Assembly: GCF_027942865.1 (NCBI RefSeq)
Contig: NC_134517.1
Location: 16,025,775-16,089,774 of the forward strand
Direction of reading: 5' to 3'
DNA length: 64,000 nucleotides
From: Odontesthes bonariensis
Lineage: Eukaryota; Chordata; Actinopteri; Atheriniformes; Atherinopsidae
Under the pieces are notes generated by a model, which saw only the letters and a list, made by a program, of their open reading frames with translations, was not told the origin of the DNA and searched no databases. This document shows positions 41,196 through 54,499 of this stretch, piece after piece; the first letter of the stretch is position 1, and every line of letters starts with the position of its first letter. A program made the position numbers and the translations under genes.

Positions 41196-43915
41196 ATATC
41201 ATCAGATGATCATTGTCTAATAATTTATTGACCCCTAAAACATGCTGCTGCAGCCCTGCTATGTTTTCATAAAAGTCTGAGCTTGTTGAAAAGATGTTTA
41301 ATTTATTTTTTTTTACATCAGGAAAATCTGTGTTTGGGTCTCAGAAGGTTATAAATATGAACTGACAACATGAAAGCAACGGGGCACAAAGAGATCTTTC
41401 TGGAACTCTGGCTGGAAATTTAAAGCCGCTTCTCTTGGCATCAAAAACACATGCCATCTCATGATTAGAAATATTCTAGATCTCTTGTCGACTGGATGCC
41501 AAGTTTTAGTTTACTAAGTGCTCTACCAGTATCTGGATGTTAAGTTTCATAACTTCCATGTTGTTTTCACCACTTGTGTTTGTACTCTACGTGAATGACA
41601 CAGACGGGCTAGGACCCCATTTTGTCGGCAGGAAAAGGTGGCACTTGTGTGAGTAAATGAAACGACAAGGGAATTACATCATTAGTTGATATTTTTGTTA
41701 ATTATATTCGCAACCAATAGACTAAAGGAAGTGATAAGCCTATAAGGCAGTTCTTTTATTATTTGGCTGTGCTACATAAGTCTGAGACTTAATGAAAACA
41801 TCAGCAGCTGCAAAAAATGTGTACAAGCTTGTCTCAGCCACCAACAATGTTAAACATCTTTAAAGGGAGAGGTGAATTCAAAACTACCTTCTGGTTATGG
41901 AATGCTGCCTGTCAGTTCAGCTTCAAGAGAGAACACTTTGAACCACTGGGACTGTGAAAACAAAGTGCTTGGTTTGTGGAAACTTTAGTCTGTTTAATGA
42001 CATTGCGAGACTTTTTGCTTTAATTCATCTTAGTTTTGTCAGCGAGCCTTTCCGCATACAGCAGCTGTACATTAGAACGCGAATGCAAAAATGGGATTGA
42101 ATGCTTCGATCACAGTCAGCTTCACACAAAGGATTATGCCTCAGCTAGGACATGAGTACAGTGAGCATTGTAATCACGGTGTGTTGCGCGTGCGTGTGTG
42201 TGCGTGTGGGAGTTTTATGTAATACCTTTGCAGTGAAGAAAAAGAAAAAGAAACAACACATTTTATTCATTGTTTCCTGACTAACTCACAGAGACTGTCT
42301 CAAAAACCAGTGGGTGCAGCTGGGCCTTCGGAGTCACAATAGTCAACAGAGTGCAACACACCCACTTTCACCTCTGATTCTTTGGCTTTTTTCTCTCACA
42401 CATACATACATAATATAGCACACAATGTGCCAAAATCATGCAAAGATTTCTTGATGAATAAGTTTAGCCCCCCTTTTACTGGAATTACATTGGCTGGGAG
42501 AGCAAAAAGCCACTTTAATATGTTAATCTTATTGTATGTGCCACAAAGGATACCTAAAACTGTTAAGAAATGTAAAAAAATCTATACAGGTTTACTCTAA
42601 GATTTCAGTTTTAAGGGAACCATTTCTATTCCATGTTATATTTTGCGTATGTTTAATTGCCAAAGGACTCAATCCATTGCATAATCTATACGCTATCTTG
42701 AACGATCCTTGATTTATCAAACATCTTTCTTTTGTTTGCCTTTTTAGGGCAACACGAAACTCTTGGAGTTTGGTCACGGAAGTCAAAGGCAACCGAGCTC
42801 TTCAAAGATCTTTAAACAGACACACCTTGAAAATTCTTTAATTTCTCTTATCTGGACAGTTTACAAGAAATGAAGCTTGCACCGCTGTTGTTGTTGCATT
42901 TAGAACAAGGTAACATGCTCGGCAAGATTTGTCTGTGAATCAGATTGCTGGTTTCTGAAACCAGCCACTCAGATTACCTTATCATTATGACAAAGGTGAA
43001 TGCCAGAGACGATCGCTAAATTATAGTGCTTTTAAGATTCCATACTGTATATGTAATGTCGACGACCAACCACAGATGTTGTGTTGTAAACACGGGGCAG
43101 TTTGATATTTCTAAGTAACCTATGGATATATGTACAAATATAACAACGCTACACAATAAAAATCTGGGTTTGGTCAGATTACTGTGAAATATAGTCACTT
43201 ACATCATAGAAATGCCATGTCAGTGTTACTTCAACTACAAACATTGTTCCCTAATTGTAAGTTTTCAGTATAGTTTCTGCAGTTGGGAGTATTTAATCAT
43301 ATGTCACAAGCGAAATTACTATAGTTTATGGGATTACTTTTTGAATAAATGTAAGTAAAGTTCGCCTGTAGACAATAACGTAAACATATCTTGTTAGAGT
43401 GGTTTGACAACCTTTCAGGCTGCCAGGTGGTTTGGTCTGTTCATGGTGACATAACATATATGTTTCTAATAGAAAATTATGGATTGTGATGTCTTCATTG
43501 CTTTTAGAAAGAAAATGGAAGACTAAAATTTTGGGTAAATTTGACTTTTTTTTTGTTTAAAAACTCCCCCATGTGGTCTTTTTTCTTTTTCTTTTTAAAG
43601 CAAGCAACACAAACTAAAACATAAAAAACATACCGTATGTTGTCGAACAGTAATGTTTTTGGAATAGTGGTTTTATTTGACCAAAAGCTGAATATTTTTA
43701 GATATATTCTGTATACTCTTAATATTTTTAGATGTTTTAAAGTTTCAGTAAACAAAAAACAGTAAAGTTACACCATACGTTCATGAGGTTAGCGAAACTC
43801 TAACCTCTTATGTCCCTTTGCGCACACGGTAGAATCAGGAAGTACATGGAGGGCTACAACAAAATAAAAATAAACTGAAACGAAATAATTGTCCGAAAAT
43901 CGTTGTGCCTTAAAA
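41196..43915. other. Intergenic, no gene seen
   Basis: No coding exons were recognised. There is a GT-rich run at 42185-42207 and several A/T homopolymers. The last few hundred bases may include the 5' UTR of the GPCR gene, but no promoter element is recognisable. Confidence 0.4.
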
Positions 43916-46900
43916 ATGGACAGTCAGAGTTTAACGTCACAAAGCAACGAATCACGCTGCGTATTTTTTAATGCACTCTCAGAGGATTATCGATGCGTAA
44001 GTAGCCGTCCTCAGAGTCATTTTAGATTTAGCTTTGTTGCTAATTAGCTAGCTAGCTTTTATAACGTGTAATTGCTAGCTCACTTGAGGACTGTATTAAC
44101 CCAAACTGATTGTGTTAATTGATTGGTTTACTGGTTAGGTGATGAAGGGAGCTTTTACACCTGCACGGTTCCAGGTGGTAACGATAGAAATGAGCTGTCA
44201 GTCACCTCAACATGTCGGCTGTATTACATTGCAACTGGTTGCTGTTACAGTAACGCACAGAGCAGGTCATTCTGGCTCACGTATTCGCATCCTATACATA
44301 TAAATCTCACAGAATCGCCAGAAAAGCAGAAGCTCCGGGTTTATCATCAGCTCTCACGGTAGCTCTTAGTTAGAGGAAGACTCCTCTTCACTGACTTAAG
44401 CTCAATTTAAATAACCCAAATGAACTCGGACAGGTATTTTAGTTTGAGTTTGATGACGAATATTTCATAAATAGATCTATTTTCTAATATTTTCTCACGC
44501 TATATACAATGTGTGAGCCATTGACATCCTGATTGCCAACATCCGTTGATCTGTTGACCAGTACTGGTCACCTGATCAAGTATGAATTCATAATTACCTG
44601 CTCATCAATCTTAGAGTTTATAAGAACAGAAGTCTAGAAAGTATATTTTTGTGAGTTTGAAGTGAACACCACCCTGTGTTGAGATATTTTTGTGGGGGAG
44701 TTCTTTCATTTTGCCATAGAATCTGTAATGTATCCTGAGAAGTGGTTGGTCATAAATACTTTTAAGTGCTTTTTCGTTTTGGATCATTAATCGACAACAA
44801 ATTTTTAGGGCTGTCGAATTACTGATTGATCAGTTTCTTATCGTGAGCTTGCTGTTTTCAGTGTTTGCTTTTGAGAAAACAAGCAACATTCAGGATAATT
44901 GTCAGATTTTAAATGCAACCGTTAACTACTTTACTCATTTCAGTCAGCTGCGTTAGACTAAAGGTGACTAGACCAAAGTGTGTTGCTCTGTATTTTGTTA
45001 ATCAATTTGTAATACTCATATATTGCTGCACGTTGACCATATGTTAGCGATCAGGATGTTTGCGTAGCCTGCATAGCGTGAGTAGAAAAATAAGCTCTTT
45101 AAATAGCATAAAAATTGCTTTATAATTAGCACTATTTATGAAGCAACTTGTACGGAGTGTGTAGTCTAAGCCTTTTTAACATTATTGCACTGTTGCCTTG
45201 GGAGCCCCCGTTCCCTTTTAATTAAGGCAGCACTGAACAGGAAACAAGACCACGGTGAGAAAATGTGTGTTAAATGTATCTAAGTGAATTTGATGTTTTC
45301 TGTGATTCTTAAATAAAAGCTAAAACAGCCCCATCCATCCACACATGTCAGGATAACTAACAAATAGCTGCATTTTGGGGGGGGGGGGGTAGATGTGAAA
45401 TGTCTTTCTACAGAGCGGCATGTGGCGCAGTGTGTTTGTTGCGGTGATTATTTTAGGTTTTTAGGTTTATCAAACCGATCAGACGTCGTTGCCGTGACTG
45501 TCTCCTGCATACACATGCTGAATGTTTGTGAAAGGCCACAGCAATCATGTTACGGATCTGAATGTGTGGGCATGCCCTCCTCTACTTTGCATGCAAGACA
45601 GCTGCTGGCCTTTTCATTTCCCCCTCAAGCTGACAGCGCTGAGTCACACGTTTCTCATTCTCACCATTCCTTCTTTTCCTTCCCTTCCTTGCCTCTCTCT
45701 GTGATCTCTTGGTTGATGTTAAACAAGCATGTGGAGAGTCAGGTTGGAGCCTCGTTGTCACATCTGCCCGCATCTGCGATTGATATCTCTCAGCTGTCAT
45801 TTAGCAGCTCCTCTTTGCTTACAGCGTTTTTTAAAGAATTGGGGCGGAAACGTGTGGACGTGACATTCACAAACAACTTAGAATACGAGTGTCAGGTGTC
45901 GGTATGTTGCAGATGTTTGTGTTTCTGATGCTTGGGTTCCCTGAGTACAACTTTCATGTTGTCATCCCTCGTCTTTCTGCACGTATGCAAACAGACAGAA
46001 AAACAAATGGAAGGTTTTGTCAGCCCGGTTGTGGATAAGCTTATGATTATAATGATCAATATTTGCATTGTACTTCTACACGTTTCTAGGGTGCTTCACC
46101 TAAAAAACAGCTGCAAAACAGCCAGCAAACCACTTTACAATGTTGTTTTTTACAATTTAGCAGATATTAGCCATGGAATAATCAATTGTTTCTTATTTCC
46201 AGGTGGTGATTTTATCAGTAAAACGAGCCACTGGAACCTTCTCCTTAGTAGGATGGTGAATATGTTTTTAAATTATATTTCTCTCTGGTGATTCTTTGTC
46301 GTAATGCACTGATTGTATTTATTTATGTATGACAAAGTGTAGTAACGAGACAAACAAAGTATTTTATATAATCACTCCTCGCATTTACAATAGGAGCAGT
46401 TCCCTTTGGTACACTTAAACGGGTTCGCACGTTATTAAAAGCTCCTAAGTCATCAAAAAACTTTTCATAATGGACCGGCTGCCGCCGGTAACGAACCTTC
46501 TCGAGATGATATTTTTGAAGAATCTAACGAACAAAAAAAAAAAAAGCAGAAGGTGTGACACATGTTTTTATTTTATGTTTGTAGTCTCTTCGGAAGATGA
46601 GACGGTTTTAGTGGGCAGTTTGGAGTTTTTACAGGGGGGGGGGTTCGAGGTTACTTTAGCAACATATGCAACATGGTGGACTCTTGAGAACCTGCATGAA
46701 ATGTCCTTTTTTTGCAAGGCCGTCAGGGCATGTTCCCCTCACTCTTTCTCTGATCAGCCCCCCCGACAATATCATCCTGACCCTAATCAGTGTCGATACT
46801 CTCTACACTAACCGATCGCACTCCTCATGGCTGATTTGCTGTCCAATTAGGTAGAACTTTCCTCTATTTGTATCGGCAAGCTTTCAACAGGAGCACGTAC

Positions 46901-49900
46901 GAGAGGAAAATTTGCAGCATCTGTAGAGAAACAAAACAAAAAAGGTAACACAAACAGTGCGATTCTTGTTATTATGTCACTCCACACTGACGAAAGCATG
47001 TCTATTATGAATAATGCATTTCGTTTCCGCAATTAGAAACTTTGAAAGGCCAAATGCTTCCCTTATTTTATAACAAAAAAATCGAAACATATGCAGGAAA
47101 CATTAGCACCTAATGTGTCCTGGCTCAGCATAACTGATAAACGTCCTATTTCTAAGAGAGCCTGGATGATTTAATCAACAATCAGTATGTTAGCAGGTAT
47201 TAGGTGTGTCAGGGCGGGTGGAATAGTAAGGCCGTCCGTTAAACTTTACACTTTAATGTCATCCTTTGTATTAACCCTTTAATAAATGCTGCCTCCGTAA
47301 AGCTTTCAGTTGGGCTCGGGGCCGTGTCGTAGATATGTTGATTGGTTTCTGTAATCGTCTCAGAGGCTGTGGTTTGCGTTTTTTTTGTGTGTATGCGCCA
47401 CACCCCGCATTTTCCATTGTTGTAACAGTGTGTACGTAACAACACACAGTGTAAAGCTTACAAAAGGGAGGCAGATGGATGAAACGAAGGGCTCTGAAAA
47501 TAAAAGTAGCTCTTGCGATTTGTATTGAAAACGTTTGCCCCCCAAAAAATGTATTTATCTCAGTAATAGTCAAAGAGCAATCCAGCAGTAGAAGAAGGAG
47601 CCATTAGAAAGAACTGCATTGATTTTTTTTTTTTTTTTTTTTTTTCAACGTTTAGGCACCACGGTGGTGCCTTTTTGGCTTAAAATGCCAGTGAGCAGGA
47701 GTGCGGCGGTTTTCTTTTCTCCTTTTTTTCCTGCATATTCTTAAATTCAGACATAGTCGGCAGTTACTTCGAAGCACAGTCGGAGCACATTTAGGACCTG
47801 CAGGCATTTGTGTTGAAGTTGTGATGATGTACGTAATTTTCCAGTATTGATCAAACTGTCCTCCATTCAGTCAGCAAGTCTCAGTATGTTTTTTTTTTTC
47901 TTCTTCTCTCCTCCTCAGCATCCTCATGCTCTTTGTAATCTGGGCACTCCGAAGATATCAGTCCTTGGCTCAGGTAAATTTGAACGACGCTGCGCACCGT
48001 GTTTTCCGACTCTCCGTTTACATTTCTCTTTGCTTCATTTCCACCGGAAATGGTGATGATGATGTTCAATTAGCCATAGCAAATCTTGGCATAATTGAAG
48101 CCAATTAAAATGCACGGATTAATGAATTGGGGAGTTAATTGACTCACGGCCATTCTGTGATAGGGGCTGCCGTCTTGTGCTCTCTCCCCCCCCCATTCCT
48201 TCAAATGAAGTGGGTTTAAAATAAATAAATGATACGGGATTAATATTTGTTCTTCTTTTTTTCTCATTTTATCCGAGAGGATTCACATTTCCATTCGGGT
48301 GTTTCTCGTGCGTTTGCTCAAGTGTGCAGCTCATGGAGGATTTTAATTTTTTTTTCCTTTTGAAGCCAGTCCAGCAGGTCTGTCAGGTTTAGCCGCGCTG
48401 CATGTTATCCTCCTAATCTGAAATAAATGACAGCTTAACGTGGGGCTCTGATGGATCCCATTACCTCTGGACCACATTGCAGAGAGCGACCTCCCGTCCT
48501 CCTGATCCTCCTCCCCCTCCTCCTCCTCTTCTCATGCCTCTTCTTCCTCTTACACCACATAAACCCTCTCCCACTTGCATCCACTCACAAAGGTTATCTG
48601 TCAGTCAATAGTCTTTAGTGCTCTCAAGGCCCTCCTGCGCTCTTATTCTGTCTTCCCATCCCCCCATCTGCTTCTTCCTCATCCCCCTCCTCCTCCTCCT
48701 TCGTAGCCTTGCCAGGGTCACTGCTGGACACAAATTGATAAAGGGCTCTGTGTATGCGTGCAAGCGTTTGTCTCTTTTAGTGCCTGCCACGGCTGCAGAT
48801 TGTAACCGCCGCTAAAGCAAAATTTTGACTGGTATGCATCACAGCTGGCCTCTCAAAAATTCTGTAACGATAATGTAAAGATGTAAAGAGCTCAATCTAC
48901 ACATGGTGTACATATTAGAATTCTCTCCAATGTGATATTCCTACTGAGTTGTCCCCACAGATGTCGCATGCCAAGCTGTTAGCCACATCAGTGATCATTT
49001 GAGCTGTAATTTGCCCTTCTCTATTCGTGGATAAATGCACTGGTATTTGCACTTGGGACATTTTGTGAGAGGAATCTTCCTCATGTCTTTTTCTCTAAAT
49101 TTTCACGCCACAGAAGATGATACTCAGCTTGACTGTAGCTGCCTTCTTCGACAGTGTAGCATATGTCATGGTGAGTTACTCTTTTGCTGTTGCACTAAAA
49201 GCGCGCCGTGGCTTCTCTTTTGGTGGAGCGGTTGTCGCAAATTGTTTTTCCCATGCTGCTCCTCTTTTAATTCCCCAGGGTGAGAGCCATCCGGAGGGAT
49301 CTCTTTGTGACTTCCAAGCCTGGTGGCTGACATACTTTGGTAAGTCAGACTTTAATTAATTACTCACTGGCACAGTTTTTTTTTTTTTTTTTTGCAGTAG
49401 GGACAAGCCGCACAGAAAGAGCAGAGTTCCAACACTGACATCTGATGAGGAGCTCATATATCACCACGGCAAATGATATTGCTTTGTCATTTCCGTTTTT
49501 TGGAAACAGGTTGGGAGCTATTTTCAGAAGACATGCATGGCATCATATGAACTTAGGAAGTTATCAGCAGATGTTTTTATTTAAAGAGTCCATGTTGAGC
49601 TAATTTAATGGTGCGTACGTTTATTTTAGGGTAAACCGGAATAGGTTTACACACTTTAATATGTGAAAAAGCTATAAATCACACTTATAGACAGGAACCC
49701 CCCCCCCCCCAAAAAAAAATAAAAAAAATAACAATATGTCATCTTTAACCCATATTTTATATCAGTTCTGAATTTGGTAAGTGACTGCTAAGTATCTCAG
49801 AATGCTATGGTTGTAGCTTGACTAAACCACACAACTCTTATATAAGTATGGGAGGGGAATCAATGTACTGATGGAAGATGTTTAACTCCGCTACAGTAGG

Positions 49901-50733
49901 TGGCGTTATGCCCCCCTTTTAGCTGGCCTTTTCAGGTTGACCCATTAGATCACGGACCAAAACAATGGACAAACGATTCAGAACCATGTCGAGCGTTGTG
50001 GTGAGTTTGTGGCTCCATTGTCTGTCGTTACCGATTTCCTCTGTTACTGACCGGTCCAGACCCTGAGACGGGAACTGTAGAGCATGCGAAGAATGCCCAG
50101 TTCTGCATGCACGTGCAGTGATTCAACTTCCAACCACGTTATCTGGGCTTGTCAGTCCAACTTTGAACAATTCGATTTAGTACAATTTCAGTCGCACTGA
50201 CATCGCATTTCATAAATCGGATTTTAGTCAGACTATCCCAATATTTAGATTTGTTTTCTTACGTCTTATAAATGTACTCGGTGTGTCCCACAGAATGAGA
50301 TCATACTCGTGGCGGGGGGGGGGTGAGCGGTGCATTACAACTGTATGTAATGTATTTTCATTCATTGTTATTTATATGGCAACAGAATGGCTGTCAGCTG
50401 TTGTCTGGTCCATTCTGCCCCTTGGTCACCAAGCAGGGTATGGGCAAGCAGTCAGCCGTCACATTTAAGTGGCTATTTTTCGCCAGTAATGCGGGCGATA
50501 CAAGGTCTTCTCTGTCCTCGAGGCAGGGAGAAGCAGCACGATTGACAAAAAGTCTCGTTAAAGGATTGTTCGAAATGTTTCTACGTCTTTTCTTTCGTGT
50601 TTTTGCTTTTTTTTTTTTTTTTTAAAGGTGCTGAAGGGTTCTGAGAAGAAGACTGAAAGTTGCTAAACATAGTCTGTGACGATAGCAGCCATTATCTTGA
50701 TCTGGTTTGTGTGCATGAAGCAGGGATGGGCTG

Positions 50734-50791
<58 letters not shown>

Positions 50792-53596
50792 GACAGAGAA
50801 AGGAGGGCAGGGGGCTGAATCAAAGCGCTGCATGTAGATTTACATTAGCAGATTTCATTAGTCTGGATTGTAAAGAATAAGAATATGCGAGTGGGTTGTT
50901 GCACATGTTTGTGGGGCTGGTATTTTACCCACCACAGTATTAACACAGTGTGGGAAGCCATGGTACTGACTGCTGTTGGTCACAGAGTTCAGAAATTCTG
51001 AAGAAAAGGTTAATATGTCGTTATAAGTCTAGCTTTTTAAAAATGTACTCCTTTTTTTCCCCTTAACGTAGCTCACTATGTTATATGTGGGGCTTTGCAT
51101 TCTGTTGCATTTTATCCTTAGTTTGTAGTTCTGTCCCCTTAATGTTTGGCTATAACTCGGCAACTTACTTTCTTTTAAAAAAAAAAGTCGGAGGATATTA
51201 ATTGGTAGCAGAGGGGTTAAGGCCGATCAAACTTTAGGAGTGTTCACATACCTACTCTTAAGAATTCCACAACCGCAGTGATGGTGAGTCAGATACTGTG
51301 CTGTTTAGCAATTGGCCTATTGCAGCATTCTCAGTGAAACGTCCTCAGACCAGACACCTCAGTATTTCATCACAGGTCTGTGTATGAGGAGATGACTTTT
51401 ATCCAATGACAGCCCCAGAACTTCATCATGTAACCAAGTGCAAATCTGGAACATCTGCATGTGAAAACGGAAAGATTATGCACAATTTCTTCCACACCTA
51501 GAGTTTTTGGTCACATTTGCATAGCTGGCTTTGCAGTCTACTGCGGTTTTAGCATTGATTACCATAAGGATTCTTAATCAGGACTGGCTGCTAATATGAC
51601 ACTTCACAAGGCCTATTTTATTGGTCTCGCTGGCAGGCACACATGTACGGTGTGACGCATACGAGGTAATTGGGCAGTGAGTTATTGCTGCAAGGTCGGT
51701 GCATGTCATCTTGTATTTTTTCAAGAGGATCCTCACGCTGTGGACAAACGCATAAACATCAGCTGAGCTGCCATTGTGTTCGGTCGCAACGTGGCATGCC
51801 TGGTGGGCGCTCAGCTTTTGCTTTTAATGCCGTTGATAAGATTTCATGAAATGTGTTTTGGAGTGGTGGTTTGCACCCAGACAGGTGGCGACAGTGTGTC
51901 GTGTCAAGCTAAAGAAAGCCTTTGGCTGTTTTTCGAGTTATATAAGACGCATTCGCCCGTGACAGCCATTGACTTATTGTGATAACCCGACACAAAGAGA
52001 GCATTGTTCATCTTAGCTTTTCCACACGGTTCCTATAAGGTTCTTTTAAATGTAAGAAGGGTTGTGTACAGTATTTATGTGTATGCATGTGTGGGGGGGA
52101 TTATTGTGATGACCAGCACTGCCTTCCAGGACTGAAATACACACACACAACATAAAATGGTTCATATGAAGGCAGAAAAGGGATGGTAGGTGCTCTAGAT
52201 TTTCTCTAACACACATTCATTTTTCTCTCTACCGACCGCATTTTCCTTCTTTTCGTCCTTCCTGTCTTCCCCTTCATTTTCTTTACTCTCTGTCAAGCAC
52301 CCACCGTCACCCCCTGCACCTCGCGTTCCTCCTGTTTTCTCCCTCTCCAGCCCGCACTCCCGCGTTATATCCCCTCTGCTTTTCCACAGTTCATCATTAT
52401 CTCTCCGCGAGCTCCCACCTCTCATCCATCACCCTAAGCTACAGGTTTCCCTCATATTACTGCAGAATGGGCCTTCATTCATCAAAAAACTGGAACACAC
52501 ACACACACACGCAACGCGCACACACCGTCATCCGTACACATGCGTATGACTGGACCCACGTTTGCAGGCGCATGCTGTGTGGCAGCGAGCGGCGTTGTTA
52601 TTTGACCTTGGTGCTTTTTCCTCGGCAGACTGGAGTGCCTTGGCCTGGGTTTGCCTCATCACACTGAACCTGTACCTCAACCTGGTCAGAGAAATAAGCA
52701 CCAACCGATTTGAAATGTGAGTAAGTAACTTGATTTCTTTACTGTGTATTCGATTAGTAGTTTTGTGTCTTTAAGTGTGGATTTTTGTCCAACCCGTGAA
52801 TTTATTAGAGGGAAACAACACATCAGTTCTAAGGAGTGTCACAGTTTGGAGGTGGAGGCATAGGTGGACCCAGGAGGAAACGGTTTATAATAACGGTTTA
52901 TTTTTAATAGAAATGAAAATTTCGCAGCCAAAGCTGGAAATGCTAAAGAAACTACACTTGAAAAACCAAAACGCCTAAGAAAATAACAAAAACCAGACTG
53001 TACATTACGTGGAACAGGAACCAGATAGACGGGGAACACCACGGGGTAGAATGACGGAGGATCTGACAATGACTGAATGACAACCGGGAGTTTAAATGCA
53101 GAGGAGGGTGATTAGTGAGTGAAGGCACAGGTGAAGTGAGTGGAGCTGACTACTGGCAGGAGGGGAACGGAGGAAAGGTGAAGAAATGGCAGGACTAAAC
53201 AGAGAAAATACACAGAAAAAACACGGATCGTGACAAGGAGAAGCTGGAAACAGCGAGTCGGTGGCATTTTAGTTTTAAAGTGACTGAAATGGTTTATCAA
53301 TTATTAATGCACTTGATTCTCGTTTTTCTATTGATTAATTAATCAGCGATTTCCACTCCAGCTGTACTGTTTATCTCTCATCTGTGCGATCGTGTTTTGG
53401 TTTCCTTGTCTGCCACTTTACATGCATTTGTCTCCTGTTTTGTTTAGAGTGCTTCCTCCTTCGTGTGTGTTTGTGTGTGCGTGTGTTCGGTCTGGAGCGG
53501 CATGTGTGCACCGACAGACCCCTCCTCCTCCTTTTCTTTTCCAGCCAGCCGACACTCTAATTGAAATGGGAGTGAGTGTCAGCCGTTAAGTGTGCC

Positions 53597-53638
<42 letters not shown>

Positions 53639-53968
53639 GCTTGTGTGCACAGCCATCTTCACGCTTTTTGGCTCTCCGTTTCTGTCGCTCAAACTCCCAT
53701 GAGCACTTTTCACAGCGGTGTTTGAACTGCGCTCCATCTGTGTGTGTGTGTGTATGTGTGTGCCTGTAATATTTTTTACATTCACAATATCTGGCGAACA
53801 TTTTTCTTTGACAGAAACACCTTTTTTTTTTTTTTTTTTTAAAAACCGGAAAAGTAAAAAGGAGGCAACTTTGTTCAAGGTTCAATCCTTATGACGTTTA
53901 GTTGGGCACAAACGATCCCATATTTTTCTGTGTGTGAGAAGTTTTAGCATGAAGGGAGTTATAACCCC

Positions 53969-54007
<39 letters not shown>

Positions 54008-54440
54008 CCCCCTCCCCTCCACCAACACCACCCATGAGAGTTTTCCTATATTGATTAGCAATAAGCCAGACAATATAATGGTGGTATAACTCATAAGGAG
54101 ACGGCTTTATGTGTGCAGTGAAGGGGAAGGCTAGGAAAGGCCAACGTCAGTTCGATTCAAAGCCACACACCTCGTATAAGTCCAGAGGGAGTAAAGTGGG
54201 AAGAGGATATGTCTGTATTTCTTGTGGCTGGACACCACACACAATGTGAAGGGGGGAGGAAACACAGAGCTTTAATAGGTTAAAGTCAAGCGAAAGCTAG
54301 GTGTCGTTGCAGCTGTCCTGTATTGGCTGTGCATAGATAAGCTTTATGTGTTTAGGCAGGCAGGTATGCGGTTTTGCATGCATGCACAATTACCTCTTGG
54401 CCCCCTAACCCAGCCTTCCCGCTCTTGCGTTCACACACAC

Positions 54441-54499
<59 letters not shown>

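Noticed and set aside
44142-44175. Segment after a TTAG acceptor reading VMKGAFTPARFQV, considered as GPCR exon 2
   Set aside because: Not membrane-like and does not resemble the KRA-type TM1 start expected for the family.
45414-45456. Hydrophobic segment GMWRSVFVAVIILG considered as the missing TM1 exon
   Set aside because: Its length gives the wrong phase for the next exon and it hits a stop; 46203-46255 fits phase and sequence.
45395-45928. 177-codon open frame on the plus strand
   Set aside because: Low-complexity serine- and leucine-rich translation with no family resemblance; it lies inside GPCR intron 1, where a different segment (46203-46255) gives the in-phase exon.
47655-47671. 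GGCACCACGGTGGTGCC hairpin followed by TTTTT, like a bacterial intrinsic terminator
   Set aside because: It lies in an intron of a vertebrate gene next to a long T-run, where such a structure has no terminator role for RNA polymerase II; a chance palindrome is more likely.
52195-52425. Minus-strand Arg/Glu/Gly-rich frame
   Set aside because: Arises from a C/T-rich stretch; no homology signal.
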